The notes below the pieces were generated by a model. It ran no database searches and had not been told where the DNA came from. It saw nothing but the letters and a program-made list of their open reading frames with translations. The position numbers and the translations under genes are program-made. A stretch of 21,718 nucleotides of DNA from positions 1 through 21,718 of IMG/VR virus record IMGVR_UViG_3300031839_001106. The stretch is one strand, 5' to 3'. The number at the start of each line of letters is the position of its first letter. Positions within the stretch are counted from its first letter, which is position 1. Shown here one piece after another: positions 1 through 7,600 of the stretch. The stretch comes from a virus.

Positions 1-112
1 ACAGTAGACCTGTGATGGTTGACAAGTCTACTACAGTACAGTGGTTTGCCAAATCTGCAGCTGACCACTCTAGTTCTGCCATGTACTTTTTTAGTGCATC
101 TATACCTGTCAT
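1..112 (-). CDS. Possible Xre/Cro-like DNA-binding protein, partial
   Basis: This gene starts at the ATG at 112-110 and runs off the left edge, so only 37 codons are visible. Its ATG overlaps the TGA of the upstream gene (ATGA), and GGTGTACA lies just before it as ribosome binding site. The visible part begins MTGIDALKKYMAELEW, then a stretch AADLANHCTV and DLSTITGLL. That layout resembles helices 1 to 3 of an Xre/Cro helix-turn-helix, where a helix ending in LA and a turn precede a recognition helix of the type STI. If so, it is a small phage regulator and could act on the intergenic region upstream of its own operon. The family call is inference from a short fragment; the reading frame and coupling are seen directly. 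Confidence 0.5.
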   Translation of the reverse strand, partial: MTGIDALKKYMAELEWSAADLANHCTVVDLSTITGLL

Positions 113-438
113 TGTACACCCCCATTTACTACCTTTTCTATGAATGTCTGTGCACGGTCTATTGCTTCATCTACTGTATCAAAATACATACGTTGAATAG
201 GCTCTACAGTTTTGGTCTCTGTTATTATATTTAGACTGTATGTCAGTTTTGGTATGGTATGTTTGTAGACTGTACCATGAATGTAGTGTGGGACATCATG
301 ATGATTTGTACTGTCTAGTCTCATTTGTATTTGCCATTCTTGCTTATTAGAAGCATTATAGACCCACACACTTTTGTCTGGTGTACATATTTGTGACCAT
401 CGTACACCATATGAACCTTGTATTATTTCATATGTCAT
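109..438 (-). CDS. Hypothetical protein, 109 aa
   Basis: I do not recognise this protein. The start chosen is the ATG at 438-436, seven codons inside the longest frame, because AGGTG lies just upstream and because the ATG overlaps the TGA of the preceding tiny gene (ATGA). The product is polar, with several aromatic residues in the first half (MTYEIIQGSYGVRWSQ) and an acidic C-terminal helix (DTVDEAIDRAQTFIEKVV). It has no signal peptide or membrane segment. It is third in a coupled minus-strand operon of four small genes, followed by a possible helix-turn-helix protein. Genes in such a position are usually early or accessory phage genes, but no function can be assigned. Confidence 0.7.
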   Translation of the reverse strand: MTYEIIQGSYGVRWSQICTPDKSVWVYNASNKQEWQIQMRLDSTNHHDVPHYIHGTVYKHTIPKLTYSLNIITETKTVEPIQRMYFDTVDEAIDRAQTFIEKVVNGGVQ

Positions 439-545
439 TGTACACCTGCCATGTGACACAGTGCCACAAATACAAATGATACTGCAGAGAATGCACTGAT
501 GACCAGTGCTGCACCTGTTACATGTTGTTTGATTTGTTCTTTCAT
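435..545 (-). CDS. Tiny single-pass membrane protein, 36 aa
   Basis: A short frame starts at the ATG at 545-543 and ends at the TGA at 437-435, which overlaps the next gene's ATG. AAAGG lies upstream, followed by CAAAACA and the ATG, a good ribosome binding site. The product starts MKEQIKQHVTGAALV, has one hydrophobic stretch from about residue 9 to 31 (small and aliphatic residues, two Phe), and ends HMAGVQ. With three positive or neutral-polar residues first, it looks like a one-span membrane peptide. Coupling to the downstream gene and shared codon preferences (GCA, GTA, ACA) support it as a real gene. Function is unknown; a small holin, anti-holin or superinfection-type peptide is possible but unproven. 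Confidence 0.65.
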   Translation of the reverse strand: MKEQIKQHVTGAALVISAFSAVSFVFVALCHMAGVQ

Positions 546-606
546 TGTTTTGCCTTTGTTTGTTGAGTGATGGCAGATGGGGTCACCACCTGCCTGTGAT
601 TGTTTG

Positions 607-891
607 TTATAGATTATTGACAGTTTTCTCTATTTCTGCCTGTTCATTACTTGATAAAGGGTCATGACAGTACATAGTTTTATTAAGTGCTACAGAAGGA
701 TAAATACCATTAAAACCATCAGGTTTGATAACCAAAATATAATCACCACCAAATACGTGATCTGTAACTAGTAAAATAATATCTGTTGATGGTACTGGTA
801 CAATATTTTTGAAGTCATTTATTGAATAGGGTTTTGGTACAGTATATTGTTCTGGTAGAGTAATATGATTCTTTCTTTGTTCTTTAGTCAT
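607..891 (-). CDS. Hypothetical protein, 94 aa
   Basis: This is the first gene of the left minus-strand operon and I do not recognise it. The ATG at 891-889 is chosen over the upstream frame start at 1026 because AAAGG precedes it, and because the 45 residues before it read like untranslated leader. The protein begins MTKEQRKNHITLPEQY and has a central beta-rich part (DIILLVTDHVFGGDYILVIK). It ends in an acidic helix (SSNEQAEIEKTV). There is no membrane span or known motif. Its AT content is a little higher than that of the late genes. The leader (AAC-rich, then AAAGGCAAAA) closely resembles the leader of the tiny gene at 545, which may mean shared translational control. Confidence 0.65.
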   Translation of the reverse strand: MTKEQRKNHITLPEQYTVPKPYSINDFKNIVPVPSTDIILLVTDHVFGGDYILVIKPDGFNGIYPSVALNKTMYCHDPLSSNEQAEIEKTVNNL

Positions 892-1030
892 GATTTTTTG
901 CCTTTGTTGTTTGTTGTTATAGACTCTGTGTCTATGTCTTAAAGTTAACACGTGTTTACAGATATGTACAGTTAAATAGACAAATAAATATGTGTTTATT
1001 TTGTATACACCGTAAGTACCGACCATGTAG

Positions 1031-1049
1031 AGATAAAGATTTTTTATCT
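1031..1049. repeat. Inverted repeat AGATAAA / TTTATCT
   Basis: Perfect 7-bp arms (1031-1037 and 1043-1049) flank a 5-base loop in the divergent intergenic region. It could be an AT-rich hairpin or protein site. Confidence 0.6.
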
Positions 1050-1050
1050 A

Positions 1051-1073
1051 TGCACCAGATACTACGTGGTGCA
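1051..1073. repeat. Inverted repeat TGCACCA / TGGTGCA
   Basis: Perfect 7-bp arms (1051-1057 and 1067-1073) flank a 9-base spacer. The right arm runs into the first of the tandem 9-mers, so the dyad and the repeat array share bases. Confidence 0.6.
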
Positions 1074-1094
1074 AATGGTGCAAATGGTGCAAAT
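1068..1094. repeat. Three tandem 9-bp repeats, GGTGCAAAT
   Basis: Three exact head-to-tail copies of GGTGCAAAT occupy 1068-1094, followed by a partial fourth (GGT). They lie in non-coding DNA, so protein repeat structure does not explain them. They could be binding sites for a repressor or a replication initiator, or a slippage product. Confidence 0.85.
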
Positions 1095-1104
1095 GGTCAT
1101 TTTT

Positions 1105-1144
1105 CTGTACAGTTACCGTGTGTACTGGTCAAAATACTGTACAG
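1105..1144. promoter_or_regulatory. Pair of CTGTACAG palindromes, 32 bp apart
   Basis: CTGTACAG occurs at 1105-1112 and 1137-1144; the second sits in the longer perfect palindrome ATACTGTACAGTAT (1134-1147). The 32-bp spacing is about three helical turns and both lie just upstream of the exonuclease start, as a repressor operator pair might. TGTACAG-like words are common elsewhere in this genome, which lowers confidence. Confidence 0.35.
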
Positions 1145-1174
1145 TATGTCTGCACCCCACATCAGAGTAGATAC

Positions 1175-1714
1175 ATGGACTTAAACGACCCACACACCAT
1201 TCATTTTGTAGACCTAGAAACCACACACCTAGACCCTACAAAGGGTGAAATCATAGAGATTTGTATTCTGACATCTCACGACTGGGGTAAAACCATTCAT
1301 GACATCTACTGCACCAAAATCAAACCAGTACACATAGAGACTGCAGACCCTGCTGCACTGAATGTCAATGGGTACAATGAATCTGAATGGTCAGCTGCAC
1401 CTGTATGGTCTGACATTAAACGTCATGTATCTGCACTGTTGTCTGATGGTATCATATGTGCACATAATGCAATATTTGAATCAGACTGGTTAAAACATCA
1501 CTGTACAAATGCAATCACACACAGATTCATGTGTACACAGACACTTGCATACACATTTTTACCACTGCGTACTGCATCTATGTCTGCTATCAGAGACTAC
1601 TATAAATGGTCACATGATGATGCACACACTGCATATGCAGATGCATATGACTGCTACCTGTTCTTTGTTACTTGTATTGTTGACCCTTTACCTGACGTGC
1701 CTGACTGGATTTAA
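1175..1714 (+). CDS. DEDDh-type 3'-5' exonuclease, 179 aa
   Basis: This looks like a stand-alone proofreading-type exonuclease (DnaQ/epsilon fold), which would remove nucleotides from DNA or RNA 3' ends. Motif I is FVDLETT (D13, E15). Motif II is AHNAIFESDWL (H97 to L106). Motif III is HTAYADAYDC (H151, D156). In motif II the residue after Phe is Glu (E102) where the family usually has Asp, so the metal site is D-E-E-D unless D104 substitutes. The ATG at 1175 is chosen because it begins just before motif I; no strong ribosome binding site is visible. It is one of only two phage-like plus-strand genes here, diverges from the left operon, and its 3' end overlaps a minus-strand tiny gene by 47 bases. 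Confidence 0.82.
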   Translation: MDLNDPHTIHFVDLETTHLDPTKGEIIEICILTSHDWGKTIHDIYCTKIKPVHIETADPAALNVNGYNESEWSAAPVWSDIKRHVSALLSDGIICAHNAIFESDWLKHHCTNAITHRFMCTQTLAYTFLPLRTASMSAIRDYYKWSHDDAHTAYADAYDCYLFFVTCIVDPLPDVPDWI

Positions 1715-1811
1715 TCGCCTGCAGCTGTCTCTGTGCATCACGTCTACGTCTGTGAACTTTTGATGCAGTTGCATGTGCTTTATATCCACCTGATACCCTG
1801 ACTACTGGCAT
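1668..1811 (-). CDS. Tiny basic protein, 47 aa
   Basis: The ATG at 1811-1809 overlaps the TAA of the upstream holin-like gene (TAATG), so translation is probably coupled. The 47-residue product begins MPVVRVSGGYKAHAT, has a strongly basic stretch (HRRRR at 20-24), and then a Gln/Ala-rich helix (RDAQRQLQAIKSS) ending GQQYK. Small phage proteins that start with a GGYxxG-like turn and end in a helix such as AEAQxRAIxAS have the same plan; I suggest kinship only loosely. Its last 47 bases run antisense to the exonuclease gene. It closes the lysis cassette. Function is unknown; the charge would allow nucleic-acid binding. Confidence 0.65.
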   Translation of the reverse strand: MPVVRVSGGYKAHATASKVHRRRRDAQRQLQAIKSSQARQVKGQQYK

Positions 1812-2131
1812 TATTTATTCCGTGTAAAACTTGCTTTTATTTCATCTACCACTTTTGATAGCATGTCCAGTTTCTGCTGCAGTAAAGACACCTTTTTGTC
1901 TAGGTCGTTTATTTCCTTTACCAGTGTCTGTCTCATTACATCTTCTTTATCTTGCATGTCTGAGATGACTTTATCATATCTGGCACGTACATCTAGCATC
2001 TGTGTCTCATATCTCTGTTCACGTGCATCTGACCTTTTTTGCTGCTCTTTATACTGCCACAGTAGAAACATGGCAAACGCTACATTTGGTGCACCGTTTG
2101 CCAGTAATGACATAAATTCCATTTCCATCAT
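1811..2131 (-). CDS. BhlA/UviB-like holin, 106 aa
   Basis: The protein has one N-terminal hydrophobic segment (about residues 8-25, including NVAFAMFLLW), then YKEQQKR and a long charged coiled coil to the C-terminus. This one-span-plus-coiled-coil plan matches the BhlA/UviB class of small phage holins, which permeabilise the membrane to release or activate the endolysin. Position agrees: it lies two genes downstream of the amidase. AGAGG precedes two adjacent ATG codons (2131 and 2128); either could be used, and dual starts are known in holin control. No spanin pair was seen nearby. An alternative reading is a small structural coiled-coil protein. Confidence 0.65.
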   Translation of the reverse strand: MMEMEFMSLLANGAPNVAFAMFLLWQYKEQQKRSDAREQRYETQMLDVRARYDKVISDMQDKEDVMRQTLVKEINDLDKKVSLLQQKLDMLSKVVDEIKASFTRNK

Positions 2132-2137
2132 GAACCT

Positions 2138-2344
2138 CTACAAGTCTTTCAAAAGTGGTTCAAGTTTTGCAGGCAGGTCTAGTAAATGCTCTATGATTAT
2201 TTCTTGACGTTCATCACGTGTCACTTTTTGACCACCATCTGATTCAGGGTCTTTTGCATCTATGATGTCATCCACGATATCCCATACTATGGGTTGAATC
2301 GCTTTTAAAATCATCGCTACCATTTTTATCTTTTTCCAATCCAT
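2138..2344 (-). CDS. Hypothetical lysis-cassette protein, 68 aa
   Basis: This short gene lies between the amidase and the holin-like gene, with AAAAGAGG as ribosome binding site before the ATG at 2344. The N-terminal half is a likely amphipathic helix (KKIKMVAMILKAIQPIVWDIVDDIID). A polar linker (DPESDGGQKVTRDERQ) and a second helix (EHLLDLPAKLEPLLKDL) follow. The first helix is interrupted by charges and is not a convincing membrane span. I do not recognise the family. Its place suggests a lysis accessory role, for example a holin partner, but that is inference from context. Confidence 0.65.
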   Translation of the reverse strand: MDWKKIKMVAMILKAIQPIVWDIVDDIIDAKDPESDGGQKVTRDERQEIIIEHLLDLPAKLEPLLKDL

Positions 2345-2356
2345 GATTTACCTCTT

Positions 2357-2926
2357 TTAGTTGTTTTCTAGATAGTACTGAATACCTTCTGCAAGTGCTA
2401 TACCTACACGTTTGATACCATCTGGTAATGTCAGTGGTTCATGTGCAATACAGTCTATGAACAGTGGTTCAAAACAGATAGATACAGGTTTGCCTACACC
2501 TTTGATGGTGTAATATGCGTTTTTTGTCCAGTCATCAGCTGTAGCTGCAATCGCTTTTGCAGTTTGGAGTTCTGGACAGGCATTTAACAGTCTGACATTT
2601 ATAGAATGTGCAAGTGATTTACCAGATGCAGACCTGTGGTCATAGAATGATGCAGCATATGAACCACCACCTGCATTAATATGGCAGGCAACGTAAACAC
2701 ATTTACCATTCACATCTGCACAGTAATCATTTACACGTCTATGTCTGTCTTTGTACCACCCATCTGATAATACACACACATCAAAACCTTTAAAACGTAA
2801 ATGATTCTCTGCATGAAAAATGTACTGACTGGTCAGATATGTTTCTGTCATACCTGCCTTTGCAGCACCCTCATCATTCCACCTGTTAGGTTTACCCAGA
2901 TGTTGTCTGTCTAGAAAAATCATCAT
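2357..2926 (-). CDS. Endolysin: N-acetylmuramoyl-L-alanine amidase
   Basis: This is a phage lysin that would cut the bond between N-acetylmuramic acid and L-alanine in peptidoglycan. The sequence fits the zinc-dependent Amidase_3 fold throughout. It opens with FLDRQHLG, where the usual motif is DPGHGG and the His is a zinc ligand. A Glu in NDEGAAK follows, then the second zinc His in CHINAGGG, and a catalytic-type Glu in ICFEPLFID. At 189 residues it is a catalytic domain alone, without an obvious cell-wall-binding module. AAGGTGAC precedes two adjacent ATG codons (2926 and 2923); spacing slightly favours the second. It heads the lysis cassette downstream of the tail genes. Confidence 0.85.
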   Translation of the reverse strand: MMIFLDRQHLGKPNRWNDEGAAKAGMTETYLTSQYIFHAENHLRFKGFDVCVLSDGWYKDRHRRVNDYCADVNGKCVYVACHINAGGGSYAASFYDHRSASGKSLAHSINVRLLNACPELQTAKAIAATADDWTKNAYYTIKGVGKPVSICFEPLFIDCIAHEPLTLPDGIKRVGIALAEGIQYYLENN

Positions 2927-2980
2927 ACGTCACCTTATCACATCTACTGTGTTTGTCAGTCTGTTTGACTTGCACTGTCA

Positions 2981-4603
2981 TCATTCAAATAAAAGTGTAA
3001 ATGTCCACTGTGTATCATTCCAGACCTTGCCTGCTACTATCATACGTCTGTTTAATACAAAATACCGTTCTATGGTGGCATCTACTATGTCACCTATTCT
3101 GAGATATCCAAACTCTGCAGCTGTTGCAATCTGTACTGTATAAACTGGTAAACACCCTGACCTGATTCTATCCATAGCAACTTTAACTGCAGTGTCTCTG
3201 TCATAGATGTAGTCTACCTCTATGGTGACTGGTTTCTGACCGTACAGATTCACACTTTTGACTGCGTAATCTGACACTACATCGTACGATTCTGTTTTGA
3301 CATTTGTGACCCTGCAGATGTTTGACTGTGACTGGTCGTGCCCTTTTTTGGCATATCGTAGTGTCAGTTGATTGACTAGGTCTGCAGTGTTTCTCTGTGT
3401 TGTAATGGGTGAAACTTGTATACATGGTTTATCATCGCCTATGTCTAATGTGGTCACTGCAGATACGTGTGTCAGTGCCCACATCTGATTTAAGATAGGT
3501 CTTATCCCATTTGCACCCACCTGTACACTGATGGGTAGATATGGAATGATGTTTGCCTGTAACCATTCAAATGCAGTTATTTCTGGGTCTGTGATGTATC
3601 CAGAAAATGAATACTGATTCAGTATTACAGATAGGTTTGCCCACTCTGCATCATCATACTCTGTACCAGACCTAGACAGTGCCCATCTGCAGATGTCACC
3701 ACCACGTGATAAATCACCATCACCATACTGATTCAACAGACCACCATCATTCATGTACACCCACCATTCACGACTGTCACCAGACCCAGAATAGGCAGGC
3801 ATGGCAACATTATCTGATGGTACTATCTCAATGTATGAATAAATGTTACCTCTACCATCATTGTCTGTCTGTATGGTTTTGGTTGCAGTTTCATAGTTAT
3901 CATCCTGAATGGTAGCTGTGGTAGATGTCACCCTGTGACCTGCAATCATGAAACGTGCATTATGACTGTCATACTCTTTTGTACAGTATGCAGGTGATGA
4001 AAATAGATTCTTTGTTGTACCCTCTGTCTGTCTGACCTTGTACCCACCACTACCTAGAATGAATGGGTATGGTTTACCATCTGCAGTCTCTATGTGTCTT
4101 GTACTGAATCTGTTGTCTATATACATGTTTGAATCTATCAATAGATTGTCTGATTCATAGGGTGGTGATTCTATACTGAATGATACAAAATCATCCAAAT
4201 CATCTGGGTCACCTATCTGTGGTTCTTGAATGTTGCCCCTGTACAGTGTGACCCTCTGACTGTATGTCTGTTGCACCTGTTCATTTTTGAGTAGGACATA
4301 AAAGAACTGGGCAGCTGTACCCTCTAGTGTTTTACCCTCTGACCACAGTTTTAATACATTCACGTCCTGCAGCACTAGACCCATCATGACTATGTTCGAT
4401 TCTATATCCTGTGACAGTATCTGTGCAGATTCTGTGTAGTCAAAATCTCTGATGGTAGGCAGGTATTCATATGTGTCACCATCCTCTGCAGTCAGGGTGA
4501 CATACTCTGTACTGTATCTGTGTATCTTGCCTGCATATTCAAACTGCACACAGAATACAGGTCGTGCACCCATCAAATCATTTTGTGTGTAGATGTCTGA
4601 CAT
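2981..4603 (-). CDS. Putative tail hub/tip protein, 540 aa
   Basis: The start at 4603 (MSDIYTQNDL) is chosen because GAGGTC lies just upstream and the ATG falls one base after the TAA of the preceding gene. The N-terminal part (PVFCVQFEYAGKIHRYST, EYLPTIRDFDYTE) resembles beta-rich distal-tail domains. The middle region around residues 345-370, containing FEWLQANIIPYLPISVQVGANG, resembles the small helix-plus-sheet insertion of tail hub proteins. The C-terminal part (YLRIGDIVDATIERYFVLNRRMIVAGKVW) resembles the terminal barrel of such hubs. Position after the tape measure and a long tail-tip protein agrees with a baseplate hub that closes the tail and guides the tape measure. The exact family is uncertain. 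Confidence 0.6.
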   Translation of the reverse strand: MSDIYTQNDLMGARPVFCVQFEYAGKIHRYSTEYVTLTAEDGDTYEYLPTIRDFDYTESAQILSQDIESNIVMMGLVLQDVNVLKLWSEGKTLEGTAAQFFYVLLKNEQVQQTYSQRVTLYRGNIQEPQIGDPDDLDDFVSFSIESPPYESDNLLIDSNMYIDNRFSTRHIETADGKPYPFILGSGGYKVRQTEGTTKNLFSSPAYCTKEYDSHNARFMIAGHRVTSTTATIQDDNYETATKTIQTDNDGRGNIYSYIEIVPSDNVAMPAYSGSGDSREWWVYMNDGGLLNQYGDGDLSRGGDICRWALSRSGTEYDDAEWANLSVILNQYSFSGYITDPEITAFEWLQANIIPYLPISVQVGANGIRPILNQMWALTHVSAVTTLDIGDDKPCIQVSPITTQRNTADLVNQLTLRYAKKGHDQSQSNICRVTNVKTESYDVVSDYAVKSVNLYGQKPVTIEVDYIYDRDTAVKVAMDRIRSGCLPVYTVQIATAAEFGYLRIGDIVDATIERYFVLNRRMIVAGKVWNDTQWTFTLLFE

Positions 4604-4604
4604 G

Positions 4605-7600
4605 TTATCTGACCTCACGTAATACAACAGTAGACACTCTAAATACCTCACCTGTGGTATCAGATAGACCCTCTGAACCTATGACATGTTCTATCTGCAT
4701 GTCTGTACCCATAGTACATAGAATGTGTTCATGGTATCGGTTCAGTGTGATATGTGCACTGGGTAGTTTTGGCAATGATGGTAAATAGACTACTGCATCT
4801 GCAGACCCATCTACATACTGTACTAGACCCATCATTGTAGTAGGTGCATCCCCACGTGCTGCAATAGGTACACCAGAGTACAGACTGTAATGGTCTGGGG
4901 CTGCAGGGTCTGCAAATAGAGATGATGTATCTACCCCATCAGTCCATGCAACACGTACAACACGACCACCCTGACCACGTTTCTGTGTGTACAGTGTCCC
5001 AGATGGCATATCTGATTCAATCACATTTGATTCAAATGATATAGTACGACCACGACCATACTGGGGTGACGTGATAACCAATGACCCTAGAACCATCGTA
5101 CCTATTTCAAATCTACCCTGTGATGTTTTCTGTGACTGTATGACTATTCTGACCCCTGCATATTCATCTTGATTGAGAATCACAGTGCAGGCAGATGGTA
5201 TCAGATATGCAGTACCTGATGTAGGGTCTGTCTGTTTTACACCTGCAAGTGACAAATATGCACGTTTTGATGTGGTATTTGACAGTACACCTGACCCTGA
5301 TGATTCTACACGTCTCTGCACTACATTACCTGCACCATCATCTATCAAGATAGACCACCCTGCACATTCATTCATATGTAAATACTTACCTGTACTGTCT
5401 GTACTGGTTACAGCTGCACCAATACGTGTAAAACTGAAACCACTTGCACCATTTACTGTATTGTGAACTGTGGCAACACTAGACCATGATGTACCATTAT
5501 GTATCTCTACATCAAACTGTTTGAAGTTGATGCCTGTCAGATGTAGACCTGTGGCATCTGACTGTGTATGTGTCACTGCAGTACCCTGTAGGGTAATGTT
5601 CATCATAAATGCAATGGTTTGTGCAGGTACTAAATCTACATCTGCATCTGTGACTGTGTCAGATAACCACCCCACCTGTGGAGATGGTGACACTGTATGC
5701 AAAACACGTTGCACTGGTGACCCATACTGTGGGGTAATCGTGTATGTGTCACCCTCACGTGCTGCACCATCTAGGGTAGACAGTTCTAGACCATCCTTTA
5801 CTGTAGTATAGAAACCACGTGCAGCATACTGACGTGCATTTATGTCCTGTGGTGTCCACTGAATACCATTTGCACTACCTATACCATATGAAAAGAAATG
5901 GTAATCTGCATCTACTGTACCTACACCACTTGCAGTAGGTATACCCCAGTAAACATTTTGTGTAGTATTTGCATCTAGGGTCAGTGTCCCTGTCAGTTCT
6001 GTGTACTGTAGTGGTGACCCTGCAGGTGCATAGTTTACATATACCTCACCTGTTTTATTATCTAAATATATCAACAGCTGCACACCATCAGGTAATGATA
6101 AACCTGTAGCAGATGCCAGTGCAGAACCATACCCTGCATGCACATCATACACATGTATTCTGTTACTACCTACAACCACCTCTACATAGTATGTGTCTGT
6201 ACTCAGTTGTGACTGTATCTGTACACCAAATGCAGTACCACGTGTGACTGTACCACCTGACACATTTGATAGACGTGTGTGTATCAGTGCCCCATTTGTT
6301 TTATCTGTAAACGTCTGTGTGTATTTGATGGTGTCAGATGATGCACACTGCAATGTGATGTGGTCACCACCCAGAACATCTGTAGGTGTACCAGAGACTG
6401 TACGTGTCCACACACCATTATGTGCAGGTAGGTCTGCTGCAACCCAGTCAGAACTGTTATAACCCCACTGATTATCTATGGGGTATGGGTTTAGACGTGG
6501 GTACTGTTGACTAGACCATACACCTAGATTTACCATCAATAGACTGTCTGCAAATGCATTTGTACCCTGATTATTCCAGTTACAAAATAGTAACTGTTGC
6601 CCCTGTCCTGCACAGGTTTGTATGTTGATGATACCTGCACCTGTGACTGTCACTACATTGTTATAAACTGTGGTATTTGAAAATGAAAATTCGTCATTCC
6701 AGTTATGCCACTTTTTAGCATAATCCTCTATTCCAATACCTGCAAGGTCACTAAATGCACCATGAATCTGTGCACCTGCATATGTGGCATTATATTTTGC
6801 AGCATAAAAGTACAAACGTCCATCAGTATCCTTTGACATGGTTATATCACCACCTATCAAACGATTTCCTGAACCTACACAGAGTGATGCACTGATGTCA
6901 TCTGCAGGAATGATACCCAGAACATCAAATACAGAATCAAATGCATTTGCAATACGTGTAAAATCTACAGAATCAGTAGATGAAATGTATGCAATGATGA
7001 ATACCCCATTATGCTCTACTATCTGTGGTAAATAAAAATGTCCACCTGATGAACTGGACTTATCAATCTTTTGAAACGTCATACCACCATTTGCAGATGC
7101 ATACTGTGTCATAGCAGAACCATATGTAGGTGACGTGTCATGAATGTACAGACCTGCAAACAGTAAAACCTGATGTGTAGATGCTGCAAGTGCAAGTGGT
7201 TGCAAATCAAAACCAGTATTACCTGCACCTGTTGTACCATCTACATCTATGTCATCTGGTAGTGCACGACTGGACACCAGTACAAATGTCTGACCATCAT
7301 CTGTAGACCTGTACATGTGGACATTTGCAAGTGACTTTGCAGGGTCGATGACCCACACTGCAAGTAAAACAGATGCATCTGACAGTTCACAGATGGTAGG
7401 GAATCGTTTATTACCTAGTAAACTTGCATTTGACTGTGTGTCTACCTGTACACTGGTATATGTACCTGTTGTACTGATTCTACCTACACGTGAAAAGTTA
7501 TCAGTGACTGTACTGTATTCATTTGCAATCAATACAGTACCAGATGTCAACCTGATAGATTTTCTAGGTACATATGATGTGTTCACACTCTGAGACTGCA

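Larger units (their letters stand above)
892..1174. promoter_or_regulatory. Divergent intergenic region with dyads and 9-bp repeats
   Basis: This 283-bp stretch between the leftward operon (start 891) and the rightward exonuclease (start 1175) holds no convincing gene. It is AT-rich between 935 and 1050. It contains, in order, a dyad at 1031-1049, a dyad at 1051-1073, three tandem 9-mers at 1068-1094, and two CTGTACAG palindromes at 1105 and 1137. A weak leftward -10-like TATAAC lies near 920 with a poor -35, so promoter positions are uncertain. The layout suits a divergent operator or a small replication origin; both are inference. Confidence 0.55.

Noticed and set aside
1134-1147. LexA/SOS-type box
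   Set aside because: CTGTACAG resembles half sites of SOS boxes, but the spacing between CTGT and ACAG is wrong for the known Gram-negative box, and TGTACAG words are common across this genome.
990-1184. Plus-strand 64-residue frame containing GANGANGANG
   Set aside because: It is the translation of the tandem 9-mers inside the divergent intergenic region, without a ribosome binding site, and its end overlaps the exonuclease start in another frame.
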